Shown here: one piece after another, positions 1 to 8,201 of the stretch
Layout of the letters: each line of letters starts with the position of its first letter
How positions within the stretch are numbered: position 1 is the stretch's first letter
Assembly (NCBI GenBank): GCA_963847965.1
Contig: CAWKCG010000006.1
Coordinates: 124,001 to 188,000 of the forward strand
Length of the DNA stretch: 64,000 nucleotides
Direction: 5' to 3'
Origin: Palsa-504 sp963847965
GTDB taxonomy: Bacteria; Actinomycetota; Actinomycetes; Streptosporangiales; Streptosporangiaceae
Made by a program: the position numbers and the translations under genes
The notes under the pieces: model-generated
What the model was told of the DNA's origin: nothing
The model's input: only the letters and a program-made list of their open reading frames with translations
The model's database searches: none

Positions 1-648
1 TCCCGGGCGCAGGAGGCCTCCGCGCTGCGCGCGGCAGAACTGTGGACGCGCGCCATCCGCGACAAGGACCGCAACGCCGCGGTGGCCGGATTCGCCACCG
101 AGCTCGTGGCCGTGGTGGGGGTGCCCGACGCGGCCGCCGTGGCCCGCAAGGTGCACGCGGACATGACGGCCGCGACGGGACGGGCCTACTCGGTGGGGGT
201 CAGCCAGGTCGCCGCCGGGCCGTCGGACATCCCGCGGCTGTATGAGGAGGCCAGGGTGGCCCTGCAGGCCGGCCTGCGCCTGTCCGGCAGCGGGGCGGTG
301 ACCAGTTTTGCCGGGCTCGGGTTGTACCGGCTGATCAGCAACGTGAGCCAGGCCGAGCTGCGGGCGTTCGTCCACGACACGCTCGGCCCGGTTCTCGACC
401 TGCCCGAGCCGGCCCGCGCGGACCTGCTCAAGTCGCTGATGGTGCTGTCAAGCACGCGCTTCAACGTGGCGGACTCGGCCCGCACCCTGCACTACCACTA
501 CAACACCATGCGCTATCGGGTGACCAAGCTGGAGCGGATGCTTGGCGACTTCACCGGCGACGCGGCGGCGTCGCTGCGGATCGGCGTGGCCGTGGAGATC
601 CTGCGCATGTACGAGATCTCAGGCGACACGCTGCAGACCCTGTTGTAG
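1..648 (+). CDS. PucR/CdaR-type helix-turn-helix regulator, 5' truncated by window edge
   Basis: The frame is open from base 1, so the true start lies upstream; about 215 residues are visible. The C-terminal part fits the PucR C-terminal helix-turn-helix domain: a conserved leader (RADLLKSLMVL), then NVADSARTLHYHYNTMRYR, then KLERMLGD. In this family that domain binds DNA and regulates nearby catabolic genes in response to a metabolite. The preceding region (GVSQVAAGPSDIPRLYEEA) resembles the GGDEF-like linker domain of CdaR/PucR proteins. The target is not deducible; the next genes on the same strand are only weakly connected. Family assignment is good, specific role unknown. Confidence 0.75.
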   Translation, partial: SRAQEASALRAAELWTRAIRDKDRNAAVAGFATELVAVVGVPDAAAVARKVHADMTAATGRAYSVGVSQVAAGPSDIPRLYEEARVALQAGLRLSGSGAVTSFAGLGLYRLISNVSQAELRAFVHDTLGPVLDLPEPARADLLKSLMVLSSTRFNVADSARTLHYHYNTMRYRVTKLERMLGDFTGDAAASLRIGVAVEILRMYEISGDTLQTLL

Positions 649-757
649 GCGGCACTGCCTGATGTGTGGCAGACTCTCAGGATTCGGCTGCGGTTCACGT
701 ACCGCGGATTGGGCGAGACGTCCTCACCGCCGGACTCGGCGAGGTACGGAGGAACTC

Positions 758-1033
758 ATGGCGCTCGGCATCTACTTCGCCCCGGCCTCCATGACCGCTG
801 CGCAGTACGACGAGGTAATCGATCGTCTGGACACAGCTGGCGCAGGCAAGCCCGAGGGCCGTCTGTACCACGCGTGCTTTGGCACCGGCGACGAGCTCCA
901 GATATTCGACATCTGGGAGTCGCGGGAGGCCTTCGAGAAGTTCGGCTTGACGTTGATGCCCATTCTCGGCGAAATCGGCCTTGACCCCGGCCGGCCGACG
1001 ATCGAGCCGGTCCACAACCTCATCTCGGGCTGA
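758..1033 (+). CDS. small antibiotic-biosynthesis-monooxygenase-like (ABM-fold) protein
   Basis: A 91-residue protein starting MALGIYFAPASMT. The ATG is chosen because GGAGG at 748-752 sits 5 nt upstream; the frame remains open further upstream but without a ribosome site. Length and pattern (a strand around residues 3-8, helix with YDEVIDRLD, a second strand with LYHACF, then IFDIWESREAFEKFG) match small dimeric alpha/beta-barrel proteins of the ABM/stress-response type. Such proteins range from quinone-forming monooxygenases to non-catalytic dimers. No catalytic residue can be assigned, so function stays open. It stands alone between a regulator and a convergent acyl-CoA dehydrogenase. Confidence 0.65.
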   Translation: MALGIYFAPASMTAAQYDEVIDRLDTAGAGKPEGRLYHACFGTGDELQIFDIWESREAFEKFGLTLMPILGEIGLDPGRPTIEPVHNLISG

Positions 1034-1111
1034 GCCGCCCAGGCGTCCGCGCGTTCCCCGCGCTGTCGATGCTGCCCGCGCTGGATACGAAGCTGTACCC
1101 GCGCTCGGCTC

Positions 1112-2362
1112 TTACTCCGGGCCGGCGTAGGTCCCGGCCGTGCCGGGAAACAGCGCCTTGGCGATCTTGAAGTTCGACACGTCGACGGTCGCGTCCATGT
1201 GCAGGTACACCGCGGCGTCCCGGAGGTACTTCTCGACCCCGACCTCCAGCATCGCCCCGTAGCCGCCGTGCAGTTCGACGGCGTGCTGGCAGACCGTGAA
1301 TATCTCCTGGGACGCGAACACCTTGACCATGTTGCACAGGCGGGTGGCGTCCGGGTGGTTCTCGTCGACCGCGAGGGCGGCGCGCCGCAGGAGCGCGCTG
1401 ACCGCCTCGAGCTTGGTCGCCATCGCGGCCACGCGCACCGCGACCGCCTGGTGCTTGATCAGGATCCGGCCGCCCTGGACTCGCTGCTGGACGAACGCCG
1501 CGGTGTCGTCGAACGCGGCGATGCCGATGCCCAGGTTCTTCGCGGCCTGGATGATCTTGCCGGGCCGGAAGTAGACACCGGCCTGACCCAGCGCGTCGCC
1601 GTGCGCCAGGAGATGATCCTCGGGCACGCGGCAGTCGTCGAAGACGATCTCGCCGTTGTTCATGAAGCGGCCGCCGACGGTCTCGTTGCATCGGGTGACC
1701 TGGAGCCCGGGCGCGCCGCGCGGGATCAGGAAGCTGCTCGTCCCCTGGAGCATGCCCGCCGAGGGGTCGGTGTTCGCGTATACGACGTAGAGGCTGGCGT
1801 CGTAGCCGTTGCTGATGAACTGCTTGCGGCCGTTGATGATCCAGTGGCCGTCGGCGTGGACGGCCGTGGTGTCCATGTTCGCCTCCGGCACGTTATAGGG
1901 CAGCCAGCGGTCCGAGGCCCCCCGCGGCTCGGTAAGGCAGTGCGCCATCAGGAACTGCGGGTCCGCCATGTAACGCGGGAACCAGAGGTCCTGGAGGTGA
2001 GCAGGCGCGAGCGACCGCAGCAGCACTGAGATCTTCCAGTTCTGGACGAGCTTGTCGGCCAGCCCGGAGTCGCCGCGCGCGATCTCGGTCGCGATGATCG
2101 AGAACGTCTGCGCCTCGGCGGCCGGGTCCACCCCCACGCCGCCGTACCGGTCCGGGACGCCCAGGCCCCGCAACCCCGTCCGGTCCGCCTCCCGGAGGAT
2201 CTCGGCCGGGAGGCGCTCATCAGGGTCGAACAGCCACTCGCGTTCCCGGTTCGCGGCGATGAACGGCCTGACGACCTCGTCCACGTAGCGCCGGCAGGTC
2301 TCCCGCATCAGGCGCTGTTCCTCCGACAGGTACCGGTCCGGTACCTGACCCACCCTGTCCAC
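1112..2362 (-). CDS. acyl-CoA dehydrogenase family protein
   Basis: A 416-residue flavoprotein of usual family length, from a GTG start (MDRVGQ) to a stop at 1112. Domain order fits the family: an N-terminal helical domain (LSEEQRLMRETCRRYVDEVV), a middle beta domain with HCLTEPRGASD and an FAD/substrate segment (GRKQFISNGYDAS), then a C-terminal helical bundle ending in a GGYGAMLEVGVEKYLRDA-type motif. Family members oxidise acyl-CoA thioesters at the alpha-beta bond and pass electrons to ETF, but many actinobacterial paralogues act on unusual substrates. No ETF or CoA-ligase gene is adjacent, so the substrate is not inferable. It converges on the small ABM-like gene. Confidence 0.88.
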   Translation of the reverse strand: MDRVGQVPDRYLSEEQRLMRETCRRYVDEVVRPFIAANREREWLFDPDERLPAEILREADRTGLRGLGVPDRYGGVGVDPAAEAQTFSIIATEIARGDSGLADKLVQNWKISVLLRSLAPAHLQDLWFPRYMADPQFLMAHCLTEPRGASDRWLPYNVPEANMDTTAVHADGHWIINGRKQFISNGYDASLYVVYANTDPSAGMLQGTSSFLIPRGAPGLQVTRCNETVGGRFMNNGEIVFDDCRVPEDHLLAHGDALGQAGVYFRPGKIIQAAKNLGIGIAAFDDTAAFVQQRVQGGRILIKHQAVAVRVAAMATKLEAVSALLRRAALAVDENHPDATRLCNMVKVFASQEIFTVCQHAVELHGGYGAMLEVGVEKYLRDAAVYLHMDATVDVSNFKIAKALFPGTAGTYAGPE

Positions 2363-2381
2363 AGCACCTCAACCTATCGGC

Positions 2382-2510
2382 CTTGACCCTGACACGGGTG
2401 AAGACGGCGAGCGGTGGGGCAGCCGGCTGGAGATCTACCTGACCGACCCTCGGCAAGAGCCCGACATGACCAAGTGGGAAACCCAGCTCGCGATCCGGCT
2501 GGCCGACTGA
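2382..2510 (+). pseudogene. short frame with protein-like sequence, possible 3' remnant of a lost gene
   Basis: Between two minus-strand genes, a plus-strand frame ends at a TGA at 2508-2510 and reads GLDPDTGEDGERWGSRLEIY followed by LTDPRQEPDMTKWETQLAIR. The composition is balanced and helix-compatible, unlike the Arg/Pro/Ala-rich shadow frames common in this GC-rich DNA. There is a stop about 30 nt before it and no start codon with a ribosome site. It may be the tail of a deleted gene. The family is not recognised. Confidence 0.3.
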
Positions 2511-2530
2511 GGTCCTGCGCGCCCTCCCGG

Positions 2531-2572
2531 CCGCCACTGCGCGCCAGCCGTCCGCCACTGCGCGCCAGCCGT
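2531..2572. repeat. 21-bp tandem duplication
   Basis: Two exact adjacent copies of a 21-bp unit (ccgccactgcgcgccagccg plus t) at 2531-2551 and 2552-2572. It lies just past the 3' end of the methyltransferase gene that ends at 2585, with no evident function. Confidence 0.8.
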
Positions 2573-2584
2573 CCGGCGCGGACG

Positions 2585-3439
2585 CTATGAGGCCGTGGCC
2601 TGGACGAGCCACACCGCCGCGCCCATCCGCACGCCATCGGCGTCGGCGTACGGGGCCAGCGCGGCCCGCACCGACGCGACCGCCCTGCCGACCGTGCCGG
2701 CGTCGGCTCCGGCGAGCATCGTCCGGCTCATCGACCCGGTGCGCAGGAACTCGACGGCGTCCTCGACGGTCCCGCCCCCGCCGACCAGGATCGAAGTGTG
2801 CTCCGAGGTGATCTGGATGTCCCGCCACCCCGCCGCGGCTAGGATCTGGCGAGGTCGGTCCGGGTCGGAGAACGCGAACATGCCGGGCCCGTCACCGGAC
2901 CCGAAGCCGGCGGGCGGCAGCACGTGCTCGGCCAGCGCGGCTCCGGGGACCAGCAGCCACTCATTTGCGGCCAGCGGCTGCCAGCACGCGAAGACCAGCC
3001 GTCCGGCGGGCCTGGTCGCGGACCGGATGTTCGCGAAGGCCGCGACCGGGTCGGCGAAGAACATGATTCCGAAGCGGGATATGACGGCGTTGAACCGGGC
3101 CGGTTCGAACGGGTGCACCTGCGCGTCGCCCTGCTGGAACACCGCGTTGCCAATGTCGGCCGCTTCAGCGCCGGCCCTGGCGCGGGCCAGCATCGGACCG
3201 GACAGGTCGATGCCGACCGCCTGGCCGGGCGCGATGAGCCGGGCGGCGCCGAGCGTCGTGCCGCCGCAGCCACAGCCCACGTCGAGTACGTGACTGCCCG
3301 CCCAGGGCGCGGCAGCGGCTAGGATCAGGGCCGCGAACGGCTCGTTCATGCGGTCATAGCGTGCCTGGTTGGTGACCCAGTGGGCGACATCCTCGCCGGA
3401 GTTCCAGCGCTCGGCCTGGTCCGTGTTCGCGATGCTCAT
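2585..3439 (-). CDS. class I SAM-dependent methyltransferase
   Basis: A 284-residue protein with a Rossmann methyltransferase fold. SAM motif I is VLDVGCGCGG at residues 51-60, the acidic ribose contact is in VGIDLSGPM, and later motifs include FQQGDAQ and ISRFGIMFFADP. This is the UbiE/Methyltransf_25 type, common in small-molecule tailoring or detoxification. Its start overlaps the stop of the upstream MerR gene by 4 nt (ATGA, 3436-3439), so the two are translationally coupled. The context of a MerR regulator and a divergent aminoglycoside-phosphotransferase-like gene hints at a resistance or xenobiotic response, but this is inference. Substrate unknown. Confidence 0.85.
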   Translation of the reverse strand: MSIANTDQAERWNSGEDVAHWVTNQARYDRMNEPFAALILAAAAPWAGSHVLDVGCGCGGTTLGAARLIAPGQAVGIDLSGPMLARARAGAEAADIGNAVFQQGDAQVHPFEPARFNAVISRFGIMFFADPVAAFANIRSATRPAGRLVFACWQPLAANEWLLVPGAALAEHVLPPAGFGSGDGPGMFAFSDPDRPRQILAAAGWRDIQITSEHTSILVGGGGTVEDAVEFLRTGSMSRTMLAGADAGTVGRAVASVRAALAPYADADGVRMGAAVWLVQATAS

Positions 3440-4242
3440 CTCACGTCCTTCTGCCGGTGGATCCGGCCCGCGGAGTCGGTGAAGGCACCGACTCGTATCT
3501 CGTCGAGCGCCGCGCGGAGCCGGCCGCCGTCGCCGGTGGTATCCGCGCGCTCGGCCAGTGCCGCGCCGAGGCGGTCAGCCAGCGTGCTGGCTGCGCCCTG
3601 GAGTATGAGAGGCCGAGCGCGCCGGAGCAGGTCAGGCAGCTCCCCGGCCCGGCTGGTGGCCGAGGCAGGTTCCCAGATGCGCGCGACGATCAGGTCGGCC
3701 AGCTTGCGGGCCAGCGCCCCGAGGTCATCGATGAACACCTCGACCACGTCCAGCGTCTCGTCGAGCGGAACGCCGGCCCTGACCAAGTCGGCCACCAGGG
3801 CGAGCAGCGCGGGACTCCGCACCACGAGGTGATCCTCGCCGTACGAGCGCACCAGCCCGATCTGGCCGGCCCGGCTGAGCGTAGCCGGGTCCAGCGCAGG
3901 CAGCCGCTGGGATAGTTCCGCCCGGGTCAGCCGGAGCGGCGTCTCGTCCAGCACCGCCTGGCTCTCGTCGACGCCGAGCAGCGTGGTCAGGTCCGTGCCG
4001 CTCTCCCACGCCGCGAGCAGGTCTCGTATTCCCGCCAGCGAGTAACCACGGCGCTGCAGCCGGGCGATGAGCTGCAGGCGCTGGACGTGCGCGCTGCCGT
4101 ACAGGCCCAGGCGCCCCCGCCGTTCGGGCGGCGGCAGCAGGCGCATCGTGTGGTACTCGCGGATCGTGCGGACCGGCAGCCCGACCCGCCGGGCGAGGTC
4201 GTCGATGGTCAGCGGCTCATCCGTCTCCGCCGTAGCAGTCAT
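3436..4242 (-). CDS. MerR-family transcriptional regulator
   Basis: A 268-residue regulator. The N-terminal MerR winged helix is clear (residues about 10-75): LTIDDLARRVGLPVRTIREY, then GLYGSAHVQRLQLIARLQRR and a GYSLAGIRDLL helix. The C-terminal half is a helical sensor domain with no cysteine cluster, so it is not a metal sensor of the classic kind. The ATG at 4240-4242 is chosen because residues before it have no MerR homology. It is divergent from the phosphotransferase at 4282, and the intervening DNA holds a palindrome that is its likely operator. It is coupled by ATGA overlap to the methyltransferase gene. Confidence 0.88.
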   Translation of the reverse strand: MTATAETDEPLTIDDLARRVGLPVRTIREYHTMRLLPPPERRGRLGLYGSAHVQRLQLIARLQRRGYSLAGIRDLLAAWESGTDLTTLLGVDESQAVLDETPLRLTRAELSQRLPALDPATLSRAGQIGLVRSYGEDHLVVRSPALLALVADLVRAGVPLDETLDVVEVFIDDLGALARKLADLIVARIWEPASATSRAGELPDLLRRARPLILQGAASTLADRLGAALAERADTTGDGGRLRAALDEIRVGAFTDSAGRIHRQKDVR

Positions 4243-4264
4243 GACTAGACAATAACAAAAAAGA

Positions 4265-4288
4265 CCGTTACGGTAAATACCGTGACGG
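4265..4288. promoter_or_regulatory. palindromic operator candidate between divergent MerR and phosphotransferase genes
   Basis: Inverted repeat with 11-bp arms (ccgttacggta and taccgtgacgg, one mismatch) separated by 2 bp. It lies in the 39-bp AT-rich gap between divergent genes and runs into the GTG start of the plus-strand gene at 4282. MerR proteins bind such dyads inside promoters, so this is the natural candidate site for the neighbouring regulator. The promoter elements were not confirmed. Confidence 0.6.
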
Positions 4289-5307
4289 TTAATACTGACC
4301 TGGCCAGATCGCTGATCGCGGTGCTGCGGAACGCCGCCGGCCACCCGGGCCTTGAATACGAGCGCCGGCCCGAGCCGATGCACGGCGGCTTCTGGGCCGA
4401 GCTCTTCTCCTTCTCGCTCGCGAATCCGCCGGATGGCTGGCCGGCGGAGCTGGTCGCCCGCCTCATGCCCGACTCCGGCACGGCCCGCAAGGAGACAATC
4501 GTGCAGACCGCGGTGGCCGCCGCGGGCTTCCCCACCCCGTTCGTGCGAGCGTCCGGCGGCCCGGACTCCGGTCTCGGCCTGGCGTTCATGGTCATGGACC
4601 AAGCGGCGGGACACCCGGCGCTGTCCGGGCTGGACCGCCTGACGCTGGCCGGCGTGCCGCGTCTGCTGCGCTCGATCCCCGAGCTGCTGGCCGGATCGAT
4701 GGCGCGGCTGCACGCGCTCGACCCGGAACTCGTGCGCGGTGAGCTTGAACAGGTCCGCGATGTGCCGGTGAGCGTGCCCGGCCTGCTCGCGGCGGCGGAG
4801 CGGTTCGCCGCCGAGTTCGGACGCCCCGACCTGGTCCGCGCCATCCGCTGGCTGACCGATCACCCGCCCGCGCCGTCCCCGGACGTCATTTGCCACGGTG
4901 ACCTGCACCCGTTCAACCTGCTCAGCGACGGTGACCGGGTGACCGTGCTGGACTGGAGCACCGCGCTGCTCGCGCCGCGAGCGCACGACGTCGGGTTTAC
5001 CTCACTGCTGCTCAGCGAGCCGCCGCTGCGCGTGCCGGGCTGGCAGCGACCCCTCGTCCGGTTGATCGGTGGGGAACTCGCCCGCCGGTTCATCCGCAGC
5101 TACCAGCGTCAGACGGCTACGACGATCGAGTCCGGCGAGCTGAGGTGGTACCAGGCCGTCAGTTGCCTGCGGGCGCTCGTCGAGGTCGCCGGCTGGGTGC
5201 ACGAGGGCGTGGCCGACACGCGCGCCGGCCATCCGTGGCTGATTAACGGACCCGCCTTCGCCGGGCGGCTCGCCACCTTGACCGGGGCTCCGGTACGCGC
5301 TCGCTGA
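4282..5307 (+). CDS. phosphotransferase family protein (APH-like kinase fold)
   Basis: A 341-residue protein. The APH/choline-kinase catalytic loop is intact: VICHGDLHPFNLL with H205 and D207, then the metal-binding Asp in VLDWS (D224). The N-terminal segment GFWAELFSFSL and the LAFMVMDQAAG hinge also fit. Members phosphorylate aminoglycosides, macrolides, homoserine, choline or other small alcohols; length and sequence do not tell which. The GTG start at 4282 lies inside a palindrome, so the transcript may be leaderless. Divergent from a MerR regulator and methyltransferase, it may be part of an inducible modification cassette. Confidence 0.82.
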   Translation: MTVNTDLARSLIAVLRNAAGHPGLEYERRPEPMHGGFWAELFSFSLANPPDGWPAELVARLMPDSGTARKETIVQTAVAAAGFPTPFVRASGGPDSGLGLAFMVMDQAAGHPALSGLDRLTLAGVPRLLRSIPELLAGSMARLHALDPELVRGELEQVRDVPVSVPGLLAAAERFAAEFGRPDLVRAIRWLTDHPPAPSPDVICHGDLHPFNLLSDGDRVTVLDWSTALLAPRAHDVGFTSLLLSEPPLRVPGWQRPLVRLIGGELARRFIRSYQRQTATTIESGELRWYQAVSCLRALVEVAGWVHEGVADTRAGHPWLINGPAFAGRLATLTGAPVRAR

Positions 5308-5406
5308 ACACACCGCCGCCGGTGCCGATGACGGGAGGCAGCCAGGCGCCGTGCCACGCGCTGGCCGGGAGAGAGGCGACCTGCGCTGCCCGCGCCGTCA
5401 GGCCTT

Positions 5407-6033
5407 TCACACGCCGTGAGCTGCGGCGCGGGGTGTCCGCACATGGCCGCGGCGGCTGCGCGCAGCCTCGGCTGTGTGCCGCGGATCGTGAATGGTCCGC
5501 GGGGGCGGCGGTTCGGCCGAGTCGGCTGACGCCAGGCTCTGCAGCGCCCTTCCGCGAGGGTCACGCGGCGGCCCCTGCGCAGCCCGCCTGCTCGAGCCCT
5601 TCTCAAGGACCCATGAAAGAAGCGTCAGCAGCCCGGCCAGCAGCACGGCCATGACGAGGCCTGTCACAGGTACGACGACCCAACCCACAGCGGGTGCCCC
5701 GGACGCCATGAGCGCCGCCGCGGCAAACGCCATGCTCCCGCCCGCGCCTGCGGCGGTCCCGCGCTGAATTACTTTCCTGTTATGCGATTCCCGCGCGGGC
5801 TCAGGAAGCTGGGTTTCGGCCGGCGCAGCGGGGATATCGGCGGTCAGGGCGTCCAGCTCCGCATACGTAGCGAGGACCTGTCCGACCCGCTGGTCAAACT
5901 CGTCCTTCGTCAGCCGTCCCTGCACGAACGCGGCCTTCAGCGCGTCGAGTACCTGGTCACGGTCGGCGTGCGACGCGATGATGCGGCGGCCGCCGGCCGC
6001 GCCTGCTGGTATCTCGTCTCCCGGCTCGATCAC
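5407..6033 (-). CDS. DUF1707 (SHOCT-like) membrane protein
   Basis: A 208-residue protein starting at a GTG preceded by GGGAGG. Residues about 17-70 are a DUF1707 domain (IIASHADRDQVLDALKAAF, GRLTKDEFDQRVGQ), a short helical domain at the N-terminus of many actinobacterial membrane proteins. Two hydrophobic stretches follow (AFAAAALMASGAPAVGWVV and VTGLVMAVLLAGLLTLL), then an Arg-rich C-terminal tail with RRAAQG and HTAEAARSRRGH. The tail is probably cytoplasmic and disordered. The domain's function is unknown in general. It stands alone. Confidence 0.8.
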   Translation of the reverse strand: MIEPGDEIPAGAAGGRRIIASHADRDQVLDALKAAFVQGRLTKDEFDQRVGQVLATYAELDALTADIPAAPAETQLPEPARESHNRKVIQRGTAAGAGGSMAFAAAALMASGAPAVGWVVVPVTGLVMAVLLAGLLTLLSWVLEKGSSRRAAQGPPRDPRGRALQSLASADSAEPPPPRTIHDPRHTAEAARSRRGHVRTPRAAAHGV

Positions 6034-6159
6034 CCCGGCGCCTCCCTAAGAAGACGATTTACGCAAAGCGTAGCGTGCCCGGCCGCCCGGCCAGGCGCCC
6101 CTCGACGACCGGCTCCCGCACCACGTCGCAGCCGGCGGAGGCGGGTAAGGCTGAACGCG

Positions 6160-6741
6160 CTACCGGTACCCCCGCTTGAGCAGGTACTTGGCTCCGGCCT
6201 CGAAGCCCTCCGGGCTGAGCACCTCGAAGCCGAAGGCGTCGGCGAGCCGGTCGGTCGTGTTGAACGCGGCGCAGACCGCCAGGGCGTCCTCGACCTGCTG
6301 GCGCGAGACACCGGCGGACAGCACGCGCCGCATATCCTCGGCGTCCACCTTTCCCTCCCGGGTCAGCTTGCCGAGCATCCGCAGCGTGGCCCGCAGCCCG
6401 TCCTCGACGGGAGCCGATTCCAGGTCGGCCAGCACCGCCGCGACCTTCGGCCCGTCCTGGTACGCCTGCCGTGCGGTAGCGCTGTGCGCGCCGATGCAGA
6501 ACGCGCTCTCGTTCGCCTGCGACACGTAAGCCGCCATCAGTTCCCGGTCGCCCACCGACCAGGCGGAAGGCCCGCGCATCGCCTCGTGAGTGAACTCCTT
6601 CGCCCGGGAGCCGTAGAAATCGGGCCGGTAGAAGACCAGCTTGGCGGCGTCAGGTACCGGGTACCGGGAGACCAGCCGGATGAGCGCGAACAGCAACTTG
6701 GTACCGGAGCCGTAACCGTTGTTGAGAACGTCGAGGCGCAT
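6160..6741 (-). CDS. carboxymuconolactone decarboxylase (AhpD-like) family protein
   Basis: A 193-residue helical protein starting MRLDVLNNGY. The central region (ELMAAYVSQANESAFCIGAHSATA) is the CMD/AhpD core, with ...ESAFCIGAHS resembling the CxxxH part of the family; the second Cys of a CxxC pair is missing. C-terminal helices VEDALAVCAAFNTTDRLAD are typical. AhpD-like members act as peroxidase partners or alkylhydroperoxidases; without CxxC a redox role is uncertain. Its ATG overlaps the TAA of the upstream gene (TAATG at 6741), so the pair is coupled. Confidence 0.82.
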   Translation of the reverse strand: MRLDVLNNGYGSGTKLLFALIRLVSRYPVPDAAKLVFYRPDFYGSRAKEFTHEAMRGPSAWSVGDRELMAAYVSQANESAFCIGAHSATARQAYQDGPKVAAVLADLESAPVEDGLRATLRMLGKLTREGKVDAEDMRRVLSAGVSRQQVEDALAVCAAFNTTDRLADAFGFEVLSPEGFEAGAKYLLKRGYR

Positions 6742-7079
6742 TACCCGTCCTCCTCGCCGGCCACGGCGACGGCCAGGGCCGCCAGGCCCGCGTCGTAAAG
6801 CCGGGCGGACTGTCCGACCGCTGCGCATATCACCAGCTCGAAGAGCTCGTCTTCGCTGAAGCCGGCCGCCCGCGCGGCCGCGAAATCCGCGTCCGTGACC
6901 TGCGTCGGCCTCGTAGCCACCTTGCCGAGCAGCCCGTCCAGCGGCTGCGGGAGGCCGGCGTTGCCGAACGCGCGGGCTCGCTGCTCCGGCGACGCTCTGC
7001 CCTCTCCGTTCAGGATGCGATCCTGCAGGGCCCGGTAGGCGGCCCGCTTGTTGTCTTCAGTCAGCACCGCGCGGTGCAC
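6741..7079 (-). CDS. small CMD-like partner protein
   Basis: A protein of up to 112 residues coupled to the next CMD gene by a 1-nt stop/start overlap. The segment FSEDELFELVICAAVGQSAR followed by LYDAGLAALAV resembles a single CMD helical hairpin, but no redox cysteine pair is present. The first GTG (7077-7079) sits inside a GGAGGTG ribosome site, so the GTG 12 nt downstream (MLTEDNK) may be the real start. The pairing with a larger CMD protein suggests a heteromeric complex. Function unknown. Confidence 0.7.
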   Translation of the reverse strand: MHRAVLTEDNKRAAYRALQDRILNGEGRASPEQRARAFGNAGLPQPLDGLLGKVATRPTQVTDADFAAARAAGFSEDELFELVICAAVGQSARLYDAGLAALAVAVAGEEDG

Positions 7080-7238
7080 CTCCTGTCTGCTCAGCCACCG
7101 CGTCCCCTCACGAATACGACGATCGGCGCACCGCCGGATGTGACAGGCCAGGGTAACGTGCCCGGCGGGAACCGGGCGGACACTCTCCCCATACGTCGCG
7201 ACGAGCGCTCCGCCGATCGCCCTCCTAGTAAACCGCGG

Positions 7239-8201
7239 TCATGACAGATGCGACGTGATGACTCTTACCGCCGATCGATCGTCGACCCGCGACGCCCCGA
7301 GTTTGCCGAACCACGACCGCTGCCGTCTTGAGTAGGCCCAGATGTGGCCGAGCGCTTCGGCTCGGGCGGCGGCCAGGTCGGCGCCGCTGAGCGCGGCGAT
7401 CGCCTTCCCGGTCGACGCGGCGGCGTCGACGAACTCGCGATACCCGTGGGTCTCCAACGCCACGTTGCGCTGGCGCCCTGGCCGGCGAGCCTGCTCTACG
7501 AGCCGGTACCGGCGGTCGAGTTCTGCGATCTCCTCCAGCAGCCCGTCGCGGATCTGGGCGTCCACGGTCGCCTCGATCCGTCGATCGGTCTCGGCTTCCC
7601 CCCGGTCGATGCCGTAGACCGCGAACGCGAACGGCGTAGCCGCCTGGTTGCCCTCCTCGCCGGCCATGCGGCGCACCAGGGCGTTCAGTATCGCCTCGTA
7701 GTTACCCGGGTGCACACGCCGGGCCACCTCGGGCGCGAGCCGCGCGAGCACGTGGTAGGCGCCCTCGACGTCGCTGCTCGGGAAGTCGCGTTCCAGCGAG
7801 CGCCGCAGCGTTCCCGTCCCGGTCAGGTCCCATCCCTGCAGAAGGGCCTGGACGTATACGCCCGTACCGCCGACGAGGATCGGCAGGGCATCCTCGGACG
7901 CGGCGAGTGACGCGACCTCGTCCCGCGCCATCCGCGCGTACGCCTCCAGCGACAGCTTCGACGACGGCTCGGCCACGTCGAGCAAGCGGTGCTCGAACCC
8001 TCGCATCTGCGACGGCCTGATCTTGCTCGTGCCGATGTCCAGGCCGGCGTAGACCTGCCTTGAGTCAGCATTCAGCACGACCGGGTGCAGGCCACGCCCG
8101 GCCGCCGCCTCGCAGACGTCGAGCGACAGCGCGGTTTTGCCGGACGACGTGGGCCCGTAGATGGCGACTGCAGGTCGCCGTGCCCGGCGCGGAGGAGACA
8201 T
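7239..8201 (-). CDS. miaA: MiaA-like tRNA dimethylallyltransferase, divergent paralogue
   Basis: A 320-residue protein with MiaA hallmarks in order: P-loop GPTSSGKT (residues 16-23), NADSRQVYAGLDIGTSK, the LLDVAEPS segment, LVGGTGVYVQALLQG, and a C-terminal YSRRQRSWF motif. MiaA transfers the isopentenyl group of DMAPP to A37 of tRNAs reading UNN codons. One region is atypical: the usual NYRRVIRALE-type segment reads NYEAILNALVRR. The gene is coupled (TGATG, 1-nt overlap) to an upstream THUMP-type RNA methyltransferase, not the usual miaA neighbourhood (miaB, hflX, dapF). It may be the housekeeping enzyme or a specialised paralogue; a genome-wide check for a second miaA decides. Confidence 0.82.
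   Translation of the reverse strand: MSPPRRARRPAVAIYGPTSSGKTALSLDVCEAAAGRGLHPVVLNADSRQVYAGLDIGTSKIRPSQMRGFEHRLLDVAEPSSKLSLEAYARMARDEVASLAASEDALPILVGGTGVYVQALLQGWDLTGTGTLRRSLERDFPSSDVEGAYHVLARLAPEVARRVHPGNYEAILNALVRRMAGEEGNQAATPFAFAVYGIDRGEAETDRRIEATVDAQIRDGLLEEIAELDRRYRLVEQARRPGRQRNVALETHGYREFVDAAASTGKAIAALSGADLAAARAEALGHIWAYSRRQRSWFGKLGASRVDDRSAVRVITSHLS

Noticed and set aside
1199..2029. 276-codon plus-strand frame inside the acyl-CoA dehydrogenase gene
   Set aside because: Val/Arg/Asp-biased, without motifs; antisense shadow of a well-supported flavoprotein.
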